Assembly: GCA_036652695.1 (NCBI GenBank)
Contig: JAVVVJ010000008.1
Coordinates: 1 to 64,000 of the forward strand
Source: Limiplasma sp036652695
GTDB taxonomy: Bacteria > Bacillota > Clostridia > Christensenellales > Aristaeellaceae
Reading direction: 5' to 3'
DNA: 64,000 bases
The notes beneath the pieces are model-generated. The model searched no databases. It was not told the DNA's origin and saw only the letters and a list, made by a program, of their open reading frames with translations. This document shows positions 33,033 through 41,744 of this stretch, piece by piece. The translations under genes and the position numbers were made by a program. How positions within the stretch are numbered: position 1 is the first letter of the stretch; the number at the start of each line of letters is the position of its first letter.

Positions 33033-34351
33033 TTCGCGCATGCCTCCTTTACGATATCCGCCACGCGCTCAAGTTGCGCGGCGCTTGCTTTTTCGGTAAC
33101 GCACCAAAGCATTTCGCCCTCGCTGAGGGGCAAGCCGCTTAAAATGCCCTCATTTGCCAACGCGGCCTCGATTTCCTGCGCGGGGCGGGGCAGCGCGGTT
33201 ACAAATTCATGGAAGAACGCGCCGGGGTGCTTGAGCCGCACGCCGGGAATGGCGCAGAGCTTTTCGGCGAGGTAATGCGCCTTGCTCACACAGCTTTCTG
33301 CCACCTCGCTTAGCCCATGAAGCCCCATGTAAGTTAGGTAAACGGAGGCGGTGAGCGCGCAATGCGCCTGATTGCTGCAAATGTTGCTGGAAGCCTTTTC
33401 GCGGCGAATATGCTGCTCGCGTGCCTGCAAGGTGAGCACAAAAGCGCGCCGACCCTCGGCATCGGTGGTTTGGCCAACGATGCGCCCCGGCAGCTTGCGC
33501 ATGAGCGCCGCCGACGCGGTCATGTAGCCGAGGCTGGGGCCGCCAAAGGCCATTGCAAGCCCGAAGGGCTGCGCGTCGCCGCACACGATATCCGCGCCGA
33601 CCTCCGCGCCGGAGGGCAGCAGGCTCAGCGTCATGGGGTTTGCGCCCAAAATGCACTTCACCTTTTGCGCCTTTGCCAGCGCGAAGAGCGCGGCAACGTC
33701 CTCCAGCTGGCCAAAGAAGTTTGGCTGCTGAAGATACAGCCCCGCCACATCCTCGTTAAGCAGGGCGCCAAGCGCGTCCGCGTCTGTTACGCCATCCTTT
33801 ACGGGAACAATGCGCAGCTCGTGATTGGTGCCGTAGCAGTAGGTTTGCATTACGGCGATGGTATCCGGGTGCGCGGCGGCGGATACGAGCGTCACGGTGC
33901 GCTTGCGATCCCGGCACATCACGGCGGCTTCGGCGGCGGCGGTCGCGCCGTCATAGACGCTGGCGTTGCTCGCGTCCATGCCGGTAAGCTCGCAGATCAG
34001 GCTTTGAAATTCAAAAATGGATTGCAGCACGCCCTGGGAAAGCTCCGCCTGATAGGGGGTATAGGCGGTTACAAACTCCTCCTTGGCCGCGATGCGGCTC
34101 ACGATGGGGGGAATGAAGTGATCGTAACAGCCCGCGCCGCGCAAAGTGAGGGCGTAGGGCGTGTTCTTGCTGGCGATGCGCTTCATATCGGCTAGCGCTT
34201 CCATCTGGCTCATGCCGTGGGGCAGGTCAACGGGCTTGGTGAGCTTCACCTGTGCGGGAAGCTGCTCAAAGAGCGCGTCCATAGTAGAAAGCCCAAGCGC
34301 AGAAAGCATTTGCGCGCGCTCGGCCTCGGTGTGGGGAAGGTAATTCGCCAT
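33029..34351 (-). CDS. gcvPA: glycine dehydrogenase (decarboxylating) subunit 1
   Basis: N-terminal half of the split P-protein, 440 residues. Conserved stretches include YTPYQAELSQGVLQSIFEFQ, GMDASNASVYDGATA and MTASAALMRKLPGRIVGQT. It contributes to substrate and cofactor binding in the complex with gcvPB, whose start it overlaps by four bases. AAAGGAGGG lies eight bases before ATG 34351. The split form is usual in Firmicutes. Confidence 0.96.
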   Translation of the reverse strand: MANYLPHTEAERAQMLSALGLSTMDALFEQLPAQVKLTKPVDLPHGMSQMEALADMKRIASKNTPYALTLRGAGCYDHFIPPIVSRIAAKEEFVTAYTPYQAELSQGVLQSIFEFQSLICELTGMDASNASVYDGATAAAEAAVMCRDRKRTVTLVSAAAHPDTIAVMQTYCYGTNHELRIVPVKDGVTDADALGALLNEDVAGLYLQQPNFFGQLEDVAALFALAKAQKVKCILGANPMTLSLLPSGAEVGADIVCGDAQPFGLAMAFGGPSLGYMTASAALMRKLPGRIVGQTTDAEGRRAFVLTLQAREQHIRREKASSNICSNQAHCALTASVYLTYMGLHGLSEVAESCVSKAHYLAEKLCAIPGVRLKHPGAFFHEFVTALPRPAQEIEAALANEGILSGLPLSEGEMLWCVTEKASAAQLERVADIVKEACAK

Positions 34352-34366
34352 GGGAAAGCCCTCCTT

Positions 34367-34741
34367 TTATTCCGCGAGAATGGCGCGATAGGCCGCGGCA
34401 TCCATCAGCGCCGCTTCGCCGCTCACGTTTTCCAGCCGTACAAGCCATGCCTCATAGGGGGCTTCGTTGATCCTCTGGGGGGTGTCGAGCAGCTCTTCGT
34501 TGATGGCGGCAACCGTGCCGCTTACGGGGCAGTACACGTCGCTCACGGCTTTCACGCTTTCCACATCGGCAAAGGTTTCGCCGCACACCGCCTCGTCGCC
34601 CACCTCGGGCAGGTTCACAAACACCAGATCGCCCAGTTCCTTTTGTGCGTAATCGGTCAGGCCGATCAAAACGGTGCCATCCTCGCAGAGCTTGACCCAC
34701 TCGTGGCTATCGGTATACTTGAGATCATCGCGAATTTCCAT
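34367..34741 (-). CDS. gcvH: glycine cleavage system H protein
   Basis: Lipoyl carrier of the glycine cleavage system, 124 residues. The lipoylated residue is Lys64 in ADVESVKAVSDVYCPVSG, the standard motif, and the N-terminal YTDSHEWVK is also typical. It shuttles the methylamine group between P, T and L proteins. Lipoylation is presumably by the LplA encoded downstream in the same operon. Confidence 0.97.
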   Translation of the reverse strand: MEIRDDLKYTDSHEWVKLCEDGTVLIGLTDYAQKELGDLVFVNLPEVGDEAVCGETFADVESVKAVSDVYCPVSGTVAAINEELLDTPQRINEAPYEAWLVRLENVSGEAALMDAAAYRAILAE

Positions 34742-34780
34742 TAGAAAGCGCCTCCTAAAATATCATATAATATGGGTTGA

Positions 34781-35875
34781 TTACTTTTTGCGGCTGTAGA
34801 ACGGAAGGGGTACAACCTCGCAATCCACCAGCTTGCCGCGGATTTCCACCTGCAATACCGTGCCCAGCTCCTTGCAGGAGGTTTCCACGAGCGCCATGGC
34901 CATGGGCGCGCCCAGGGTGGGGCAGTGCGTGCCGCTGGTGGTGAGCCCCACTTGCTTGTCACGGCGGAACACGGGGAAATGCTCGCGCGCGATGCCGCGC
35001 CCGGTCATGCGCAGGCCGACCCGGGCACGCCGAGGCTCGCCCGCCGCGACCAGCGCGGCCTTGCCAATGAAGCCGGGCTTATCGAGCTTAACGTAATTGC
35101 CAAGCCCCGTTTCAAAGGGGGTGACGCTATCATCCATCTCGTGACCGTACAGCGGCATGGAGGCCTCCATGCGCAGGGTATCGCGGCAGCCAAGGCCGCA
35201 AAGCACAAGCCCGAAGGGCTTGCCCGCTGTGGTGAGCAGGTCGAACAGGCGCTCCGCGTTCTCGTTGGCGGCGTAGAGCTCAAAGCCGTCCTCGCCGGTA
35301 TAGCCGGTGCGGCTTACCAAGCAGCGCACGCCGCCCACGTCCATTTCGCGGGTGAAGCTGTAATACTTCTGCGGGATGTCCTCCTCCTTGACCAGCGTGC
35401 GCAGGACATCAATCGCCTTGGGGCCTTGCAGGGCGAGCTGGCAGATGCCATCGCTAAGGTCGGTGATTTCCACATCGCCAAAGCGGTTGGCTAGCATATG
35501 CTTGACATCCTTGTGATGGTTGGCGGCGTTAACCACCACGAGGTAGCCGTCCTCGCTGGTGCGGTATACCAGCACGTCATCCACTACGCCGCCCTGCGGG
35601 TTGAGCATGGGGCTGTAGCGCACCTTGCCAATTTGCAGGCTTTGAAAATTGTTGCACAGCAGATTTTGAATGTTGGCAAGCGCATCCTTGCCCACAAAGC
35701 TGACCTCGCCCATGTGGCTTACGTCAAACAGACCTACGCCAGTGCGTACCGCCGTGTGCTCGGCAATCACGCCCGTGTACTGCACGGGCAGCCAGTAGCC
35801 CGCAAAGGGCACAAGCTTGCCGCCGTTGTCCGCATGCCGCTGGTATAGCGGGGTTTTTAAAATGGTCTCCTCCAT
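34781..35875 (-). CDS. gcvT: aminomethyltransferase (T protein)
   Basis: Tetrahydrofolate-dependent aminomethyltransferase that releases ammonia and forms methylene-THF, 364 residues. The opening TPLYQRHADNGGKLVPFAGYWLPVQY, the DVSHMGEV motif and GYTGEDGFELY are family hallmarks. ATG 35875 is preceded by GGAGGGAGGGAT. An open frame runs upstream through the riboswitch but has no support as coding. First gene of the operon. Confidence 0.96.
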   Translation of the reverse strand: MEETILKTPLYQRHADNGGKLVPFAGYWLPVQYTGVIAEHTAVRTGVGLFDVSHMGEVSFVGKDALANIQNLLCNNFQSLQIGKVRYSPMLNPQGGVVDDVLVYRTSEDGYLVVVNAANHHKDVKHMLANRFGDVEITDLSDGICQLALQGPKAIDVLRTLVKEEDIPQKYYSFTREMDVGGVRCLVSRTGYTGEDGFELYAANENAERLFDLLTTAGKPFGLVLCGLGCRDTLRMEASMPLYGHEMDDSVTPFETGLGNYVKLDKPGFIGKAALVAAGEPRRARVGLRMTGRGIAREHFPVFRRDKQVGLTTSGTHCPTLGAPMAMALVETSCKELGTVLQVEIRGKLVDCEVVPLPFYSRKK

Positions 35876-35943
35876 GGCAGATCCCTCCCTCCAAACATAA
35901 AGAAACAGGCACGAGGACAGGCGGGCGTCCGCTGCTGCCGTTC

Positions 35944-36108
35944 GCGCCTCTGTCGCTTTACCTGAAAGATTCTCCGCACGGCGCGGATTGCCTCTTCGGT
36001 GCATTGCTGCTTTCCAGAGCTTCGTCGGGGTCGGGTCCCTTTGCCTGAGAGCTTGTGCGAGCTTTCCCCTTCGGCGCCGCTGCGCGGGCGGTCTCTCCCC
36101 GATCCGTC
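35944..36108 (-). ncRNA. tandem glycine riboswitch
   Basis: Read on the minus strand, two aptamers follow each other. The first spans about 36108-36025 with GGGGAGAGACC, GCCGAAGGGG and CTCTCAGGCAAA-GGAC. The second spans about 36020-35944 with CTCTGGAAAGC, CACCGAAGAGGCAA, TCTTTCAGGTAAA and GACAGAGG. These are the conserved blocks of both glycine aptamers. It lies 68 bases before gcvT and should turn the operon on when glycine is abundant. Confidence 0.95.
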
Positions 36109-36141
36109 AACCGAATATTCGCGTAGTTTCTTGTCTGGTTC

Positions 36142-36170
36142 AGTATAAAAGAGGAGGAGGGGTTTGTCAA
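36142..36170 (-). promoter_or_regulatory. promoter of the glycine cleavage operon
   Basis: TTGACA (36170-36165) and TATACT (36147-36142) with a 17-base spacer, just upstream of the riboswitch. Near-consensus sigma-A promoter. Confidence 0.85.
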
Positions 36171-36265
36171 TCGGGCAGGGAAGAAAGGCGGGAGAAATTT
36201 GCGAGGAGGAGCGGCTTGGCTGGCAGATTTCCAAACGGCGCAGAGCTTTCCCTTGTTTTCCCTGC

Positions 36266-36294
36266 TTGTTTCCACAAAGGAAAGCTGATATACT
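36266..36294 (+). promoter_or_regulatory. promoter of the DUF5107 gene
   Basis: TTGTTT at 36266-36271 and TATACT at 36289-36294, spacer 17. It diverges from the gcv promoter about 100 bases away. Confidence 0.5.
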
Positions 36295-36365
36295 ATCCAC
36301 GCCAAGCGGCAAACGAGCGCTCACGCACGCCCCGCTTGATAGCGAATGAAGGAGGCTGCCCAGCC

Positions 36366-38351
36366 ATGACCTACTTGCGCGAAGAAACCCTCGTGCTGCC
36401 TGTGGCGGAATTAAACGGTGAATCCAGCCTGCCCCCTGTTGCGGGCGTTCAAAACGTGCAGCAGCAAACCCAAACCGAGCTGGACGAAAGCGACGAGCTG
36501 TTCATTGGCTACGGCTTTCGTTCGGGATCCTTCCCATACCGCCAACAGAACCGCTATGCGGCCGACCTGAATGAAAAAACGGTGAAGACCTTCGTGCTGG
36601 AAAACGAATATCTGCGCGCAACGTTTCTGCCTGATTACGGCGGCAGGCTGCGTTCGCTTTTTGATAAGGAGAAGCACAGAGAGCTGCTCTTTTGCAACCC
36701 CGTCATTCGCCCGCGCAACCTTGCGTTAAGGAACGCGTGGCTGTCCGGCGGCGTGGAGTGGAATTGCGGCGTGATTGGCCATTCGGCCTATACCTGCTCG
36801 CCCGTTTTTGCGGCAGAAACGGCGCTTGCGGATGGCACGCCGGTTTTGCGCATGTACGAATATGAGCGCACGCGCAACGCCGTTTATCAGATGGATTTCT
36901 TTTTGCCACAAGGCTCGCGCTGGCTGTATGCGCGCATGCGCATCGTCAACCCCAACCGGGAAACCGTGCCCATGTACTGGTGGAGCAACATTGCCGTGGA
37001 GGAGGACGCGCATAGCCGCGTGGTGATGCCCGCGACCGAGACGTATACCAACCGCGACAATCGCGTCAGCAAGACCACCGTGCCCGTGAGCGGCGGGGTC
37101 GATATTACCTACCCCACCCATAACCCTGTCGCGATTGATTTTTTCTGGAAGCTGCGCAAGGATGCTCGCCGCTTTGTAACCCAGCTGGGGCAGGATGGCT
37201 ACGGCCTCTGCCAAACCTCCACCGATCGCCTCCGGGGGCGCAAGCTCTTTGTATGGGGGCAGGGCGCGGGCGGCACGCGATGGCAGCAGTACCTGTCCGG
37301 CAGCGGCTGCGCGGGGCGCTATGTGGAGATTCAGGCTGGGCTGGCGCATACGCAGTATGAGTGCCTGCCCATGCCGCCTGAAACCGCGTGGGAATGGCTG
37401 GAGGCATATGGCCCCTTGCAGGTTGCGCCCGAGTGCGTGCATGGCGAATGGGCGAATGCGGTAGCGGCTACGGAGGAAGCACTGGAGGCCAGTCTGCGGC
37501 GCGGCACGGTGGAGGTGCTGCTGGAGGCGACCCATGCGATGGCGGTTGCGCCAGCGGGGTCGCTGCTGCACCGCGGCAGCGGCTGGGGCGCTTTGGAGGC
37601 ACAGCGGCGCGCTGCCGCGGGGGAAAAGCCCCTGTGCCCGCAGCTGGATTTTGGCGAGCCGCAAAAGCAGCAGCAGGCGTGGCTTTCACTTTTGCGCACG
37701 GGCAGCGTAGGCGCGTTTTCGCTGAACGCGCCGCCGGAAAGCTGGATGGAGCAAAGGCAGTGGATTGATCTGCTGCGCGCGGCGGTTGCCCATGCGGATC
37801 GCAAAAATGCGTACGCTTGGCTGCTGCTGGGCATGGCAGAGCTTGCCACGGGTGCGCTGGAGCGCGCGGGCGCGTCGTTGGGGCAGTCCATGGCGCTCAC
37901 CCCCTCGTGCTGGGCGCGGTATGGTTTGGCACAGCTCGCAAGGCTGGAGAGCCGCGCCGCCGAGGCGGCGGCGCTCTGCGTGGAAGCCGCGAAGAGCGCG
38001 CCGCAGGAGGACGCACTGGCGATGGAGGCCATGCGGCTCCTGCTGGAGGATCAGCAGCATCGCGAAGCCGTTGATTTTGCCGCACAGTGCCCACCGGAGG
38101 TGCGCCATACGCCGCGCATGCGCCTCCTGCTGGCCAACGCGCTGCTTGGCGTGGGCGATACGGCTGGCGCGGAGGCCTTGCTGTGGGCGGAGGGCGGCCT
38201 TGTGGTGCCGGATATCCGCGAGGGAGAAAATAGCGTTACCGACCTGTGGTATGCGATTGAAGCAAAAAAGGCAGAGGCCGAAGGCCGCGCCTTTGACCCT
38301 GAAACGGCGGTTCCACCGCCGCAGCTTGACTTCCGGATGAACGCGCAGTAA
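36366..38351 (+). CDS. DUF5107 domain protein with C-terminal TPR-like repeats
   Basis: A 661-residue protein. The N-terminal region (about residues 55-330) has the aldose-epimerase-like beta-sandwich features of DUF5107: FLPDYGGRLRSLFDKE, LSGGVEWNCGVIGH, and MYWWSNIAVEED. The C-terminal third is made of alanine-rich helical pairs like TPR units (AWLLLGMAELATGALERAGA). Similar proteins are often found in carbohydrate loci and are suspected to bind or process sugars, but no function is established. Starts at ATG 36366 behind AAGGAGG. Typical members are longer (around 1000 residues), so this is a short form. No signal peptide. Confidence 0.75.
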   Translation: MTYLREETLVLPVAELNGESSLPPVAGVQNVQQQTQTELDESDELFIGYGFRSGSFPYRQQNRYAADLNEKTVKTFVLENEYLRATFLPDYGGRLRSLFDKEKHRELLFCNPVIRPRNLALRNAWLSGGVEWNCGVIGHSAYTCSPVFAAETALADGTPVLRMYEYERTRNAVYQMDFFLPQGSRWLYARMRIVNPNRETVPMYWWSNIAVEEDAHSRVVMPATETYTNRDNRVSKTTVPVSGGVDITYPTHNPVAIDFFWKLRKDARRFVTQLGQDGYGLCQTSTDRLRGRKLFVWGQGAGGTRWQQYLSGSGCAGRYVEIQAGLAHTQYECLPMPPETAWEWLEAYGPLQVAPECVHGEWANAVAATEEALEASLRRGTVEVLLEATHAMAVAPAGSLLHRGSGWGALEAQRRAAAGEKPLCPQLDFGEPQKQQQAWLSLLRTGSVGAFSLNAPPESWMEQRQWIDLLRAAVAHADRKNAYAWLLLGMAELATGALERAGASLGQSMALTPSCWARYGLAQLARLESRAAEAAALCVEAAKSAPQEDALAMEAMRLLLEDQQHREAVDFAAQCPPEVRHTPRMRLLLANALLGVGDTAGAEALLWAEGGLVVPDIREGENSVTDLWYAIEAKKAEAEGRAFDPETAVPPPQLDFRMNAQ

Positions 38352-38358
38352 GCCGCGC

Positions 38359-39795
38359 CTAGCGCTCCGGCTCCTTGAGGCCAAGCCGGTATTGCTTGGG
38401 CGTCATCCCGGTTTCCCGCTTGAAAAGCTTGGTGAAATGCAGGTAGTTATCATAGCCTACCCGGTCGCTGACCTCTGCCACGAGCAGCGTGGTGCTTTCC
38501 AGCAGCTCCTTGGCATAATGGATGCGAAGCTGGTTTACGTAGCTGGTAAAGGTCATGCCCAGCTCCTTGCGAAACAGCTGGCTGAGGTAGCTTGGGTTGA
38601 TATGATGGTGCGCGCATAGCTCTTGAAAAACAATCTCCTGCGTGAAGCTTCCCCCCAGCTCCGTGACGATCTGCGCAAGCGTTTCGTTACGGAGCTGGTC
38701 TGTATCCACATTTCCACCGCATTCCTGTTTGAGCTGTCTGCAAAGGGACTGCCGCAGGCTTTCAAAGGATGCATATTGCTCGGCAAGCTCAAACCCATAG
38801 CTCAGCGCCTGTGGATAGGGCAGGTTGCGGATGCGGGAAAGCAGGTTTTCACACAAGTTGTGGATGAGCAGCGCATCGCTGATGGTGAAGCGCCGCGCTT
38901 GCCCCGGCGTAAGCGCGGAAAGCTGTAGCAGCACCTCGTAGGGGCGGGTTTTGTTCGCCAGCAGCGCAAGCGCGTCCACATAGGCCGCATCGCCCAGCGG
39001 CGGCTCCTGCGCCCTGCCTAGCGTGAGGTTGTTCTCATCAAAAAAAACGGTGTAGAGCTGATCCAGCAGCGCCGTAAAGCGGTTAGCCAAAGCGTGTTCC
39101 GGCTCGGGCGTGACATCGTACACAAAAGCGGTCAGCTGGCGGCTGGTTACCGCCCCCAGCAGCGCCGCATGAAAGGCGGGGCTGGCTAAATGTTGCAGGT
39201 CGCCGCAGAAGAGGTATAGCCTTGCGCTTTTGCTCAGAACAAGCTCCGTATATTGCAGGCTGCCGGTAAAGAGCGGCGACGCGTCCCCTAAGGAAAGGCC
39301 GATGGCAGCGGGCGCGTCGGTACGATAGCCGGGCAGGGCGAGGGTCAACAGCGCGTGCGCGGTCTGCGGCGTGGGCGTATCCAAAAAATGTCGCAGCGCG
39401 GCGTGGCAAAGCGAGCCTGTCGCGCTCAGCTCCTCCTTGGCGGCGTCCAGCGCACATTGAATGTCCTCGTCCTCCAAGGGCTTTAAGCAATAGGCGATTG
39501 CACCCAGCTGAATCGCCTTTTGGGCGTAGGTAAAATCCGCGTGACCGCTGATGACCACAAACAGAAGCCGGGGGTAGCGCTTTTTGGCCTCGATCATCAG
39601 GTCAAGGCCGCTTGTGCCCGGCATTTTGATATCGGTAAAAACCACGTCCGGATGCAGGCTCTCCAAAAGGCGCAGAGCCTCCTGCCCGCTCGTGGCGGTA
39701 GCGATCACTTCAAAGCCGCTGGATTTCCAGTTGAACCCAAGCGCTAAGCTGTTGATAATCATCCGCTCGTCATCCACGATCATCACCTTATGCAT
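38359..39795 (-). CDS. two-component response regulator, AraC family (YesN-like)
   Basis: A 478-residue regulator. Receiver domain at 1-120 with acidic pocket Asp8/Asp9, phosphoacceptor Asp55 in FTDIKMPG and Lys105 in LKPLED. After a middle region of unknown fold, an AraC-type double helix-turn-helix occupies about the last 100 residues (INPSYLSQLFRKELGMTF and VGYDNYLHFTKLFKRETGMTPKQY). Start ATG 39795 is seven bases after AGGAG and overlaps the kinase stop by eight bases. Likely activates the divergent sugar transport and phosphorylase genes. Confidence 0.92.
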   Translation of the reverse strand: MHKVMIVDDERMIINSLALGFNWKSSGFEVIATATSGQEALRLLESLHPDVVFTDIKMPGTSGLDLMIEAKKRYPRLLFVVISGHADFTYAQKAIQLGAIAYCLKPLEDEDIQCALDAAKEELSATGSLCHAALRHFLDTPTPQTAHALLTLALPGYRTDAPAAIGLSLGDASPLFTGSLQYTELVLSKSARLYLFCGDLQHLASPAFHAALLGAVTSRQLTAFVYDVTPEPEHALANRFTALLDQLYTVFFDENNLTLGRAQEPPLGDAAYVDALALLANKTRPYEVLLQLSALTPGQARRFTISDALLIHNLCENLLSRIRNLPYPQALSYGFELAEQYASFESLRQSLCRQLKQECGGNVDTDQLRNETLAQIVTELGGSFTQEIVFQELCAHHHINPSYLSQLFRKELGMTFTSYVNQLRIHYAKELLESTTLLVAEVSDRVGYDNYLHFTKLFKRETGMTPKQYRLGLKEPER

Positions 39796-41539
39796 GCGCA
39801 TGCTCCTTTTCAATCACGGGCAAAGTGATGGTAACCTCTGTGCCCTTGCCCTGTATGCTGGTTAGCGAGATGCCATAGGTCTGCCCATAAAGCAGCTTGA
39901 TGCGGCTGTCCACGTTGAGAATGCCGATGTGGGAGGCGCTGCGCTGCTCGTCCAGCGCGCGCTTTGGCGCGCTTAACCGCTCCCGCAGCTCCGCTAATTG
40001 CTGGTTGGGTATGCCAACGCCGTCATCCTGCACGGTGAGCAGCAGCCGTTCGCCCTCGCGCCGAGCGCCCACGTTGAGGTGGCAAAAGCCGTCCTGCTGC
40101 TCAATGCCGTGGACGATGGCGTTTTCGATCATGGGCTGCAAAATCATTTTGGGCACCAGCAGCGTCAGGCAGCTTTCATCCACCTGATAGCGCACGTTGA
40201 AGCGCTCGCTGAAGCGGTAGTGCTGTATGCTCACGTAATTGCGGGCAATCTTAAACTCCGTTTGCAGGGGAACGATGTTGTCGCCCTTGATGCTAAATTT
40301 GAAGATGATGCTCAGCGAGCGTGCGATTTCCGCAATTTCCGGCTGGTTGTTGGTGTAGGCGATGCCCACCATGGTTTCCAGCGTGTTATATAAAAAGTGG
40401 GGATTGATTTGGCTGCGAAGGTGCGAAAGCTCTGCCTGCTTGGTGAGCAGCTGGCTCTCGTACAGGTCGCTGTTGGTGCGCACCAGCTCTGCGGTGAGGG
40501 TGCGAATCTGCTCCAGCAAGGCGTTGAACTCGTCGCCGATCACCTGCGCCTCCTGATAGCCTGAAAGCGCCACGCGCTTGTCCAGCCCGCTGAGGGAATC
40601 GTGCTGCACCTTTTCGATGAACCGCTGCAAATGCCGCAGGGGGCTTACCAGATTGCGCGCCCAAAGAATCCATATCGTCACCAGCCCAAGCACGAGCATT
40701 GCCAGCCCAAACAGGTAGCCCGTTTGCCAATCGCCAACGCTGAACAGCGAATTTGCCTGCGCCTGCACCGCCACAATCTCGTAGCCGAGCTTGGCAAGCG
40801 GGGTGCGCTTGTAGTAGGAAAGCGATTCCGCACGCTTCATCAGCGCGTCGTAATCATCTTGCTGTTCAGCCGCGCTTGGGCTCCACAGCAGGCTTCCGTT
40901 GCCATCCACCAAAAACAGCTGTAGGCCGCGAACATCCTCCTGCACCGTCTCCTCGCCGGTAAAGGCGGAGGGTGTAAGCACCAAAAAGACGCTGCCGATG
41001 AGCTGGTTGGTCTGGTTGTAGCTATCGATGGAATGGATGTTCTTTCCAAGCACCACGTATTCGGCGTTGATGTTGGCAACCCGCCGATAGACGAGGTTGC
41101 TGATGTGCAGGGCATTATCGGATAGATCCATTCTGGGCAGAATGATCATGGAATCGGTCAGGTTGTTGCGCAGTCCGCGCCTGTCCTCCACAAGGATATC
41201 GGCGATCTGCGCGTTGAGGGTGGCGGTATCGCTCAGCGTGCGCTTAAGCTCGTTATATAGCTCCACGCGCTCCGCGTCGCTGTCGCTGAGCAAAAAGGCC
41301 TGCACGTCCTTGCTGTAGGAGATCAGCCGGATGATTTTGGAATAGGAGCTGTAGTTGTTATCGATGGTTTGCTGCAGCTGGCCGACCAAGCGCTGCGCGT
41401 ATTCTGCGCTTGTGCGCTCAGCGTTTTTTGCGGCGGAAAGATAGGCAAAAAGGCAAAAGCTGAAAAGTAATGCAAGCGTAAGCGCGGATAGGCTCGCAAG
41501 CTGCGCATAGACGCGCCTTCGCCGGAACCACGTAAGCAT
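39788..41539 (-). CDS. sensor histidine kinase, YesM-like
   Basis: A 583-residue membrane kinase. A first helix (LASLSALTLALLFSFCLFAYLS), a large extracytoplasmic sensing region of about 250 residues, a second helix (GYLFGLAMLVLGLVTIWILW), a HAMP-like linker, then the His_kinase domain with phosphoacceptor His in INPHFLYNTLE near residue 375, and an ATPase with IENAIVHG and DDGVGIP. This is the class that pairs with AraC-type regulators in sugar sensing. ATG 41539 chosen by position; ribosome site GAAAGGAT is a little distant. Partner gene overlaps its end. Confidence 0.92.
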   Translation of the reverse strand: MLTWFRRRRVYAQLASLSALTLALLFSFCLFAYLSAAKNAERTSAEYAQRLVGQLQQTIDNNYSSYSKIIRLISYSKDVQAFLLSDSDAERVELYNELKRTLSDTATLNAQIADILVEDRRGLRNNLTDSMIILPRMDLSDNALHISNLVYRRVANINAEYVVLGKNIHSIDSYNQTNQLIGSVFLVLTPSAFTGEETVQEDVRGLQLFLVDGNGSLLWSPSAAEQQDDYDALMKRAESLSYYKRTPLAKLGYEIVAVQAQANSLFSVGDWQTGYLFGLAMLVLGLVTIWILWARNLVSPLRHLQRFIEKVQHDSLSGLDKRVALSGYQEAQVIGDEFNALLEQIRTLTAELVRTNSDLYESQLLTKQAELSHLRSQINPHFLYNTLETMVGIAYTNNQPEIAEIARSLSIIFKFSIKGDNIVPLQTEFKIARNYVSIQHYRFSERFNVRYQVDESCLTLLVPKMILQPMIENAIVHGIEQQDGFCHLNVGARREGERLLLTVQDDGVGIPNQQLAELRERLSAPKRALDEQRSASHIGILNVDSRIKLLYGQTYGISLTSIQGKGTEVTITLPVIEKEHAHA

Positions 41540-41605
41540 GGCGATAACCATCCTTTCAAGATCAATCGTATCAAAAAAGTCGTACAGACCTTCTCCCTGC
41601 GTTCC

Positions 41606-41620
41606 TGCAAGCGCTTTGCA
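41606..41620. promoter_or_regulatory. possible CcpA (cre-like) site upstream of the kinase gene
   Basis: TGCAAGCGCTTTGCA matches the cre consensus at about 12 of 14 positions and is nearly palindromic. It lies between the divergent kinase and binding-protein genes. Carbon catabolite control of this locus is plausible but unproven. Confidence 0.35.
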
Positions 41621-41681
41621 ATCATAGTACACCAAAGTTGCTCGCGTGGCAATCCGCTTTTATTGCGTTTGCAAAAAGGAA

Positions 41682-41711
41682 TGGACGATTCGCATCCTTT
41701 TCATGTATAAT
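41682..41711 (+). promoter_or_regulatory. promoter of the lipoprotein binding-protein gene
   Basis: TGGACG at 41682-41687 and TATAAT at 41706-41711, spacer 18, 34 bases before ATG 41745. Confidence 0.55.
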
Positions 41712-41744
41712 GGAATCAATGCGAAACGAAAGGAAGAATACGCC

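Noticed and set aside
35876..36004. Extending gcvT upstream in frame to 36004.
   Set aside because: This DNA is the glycine riboswitch and its linker.
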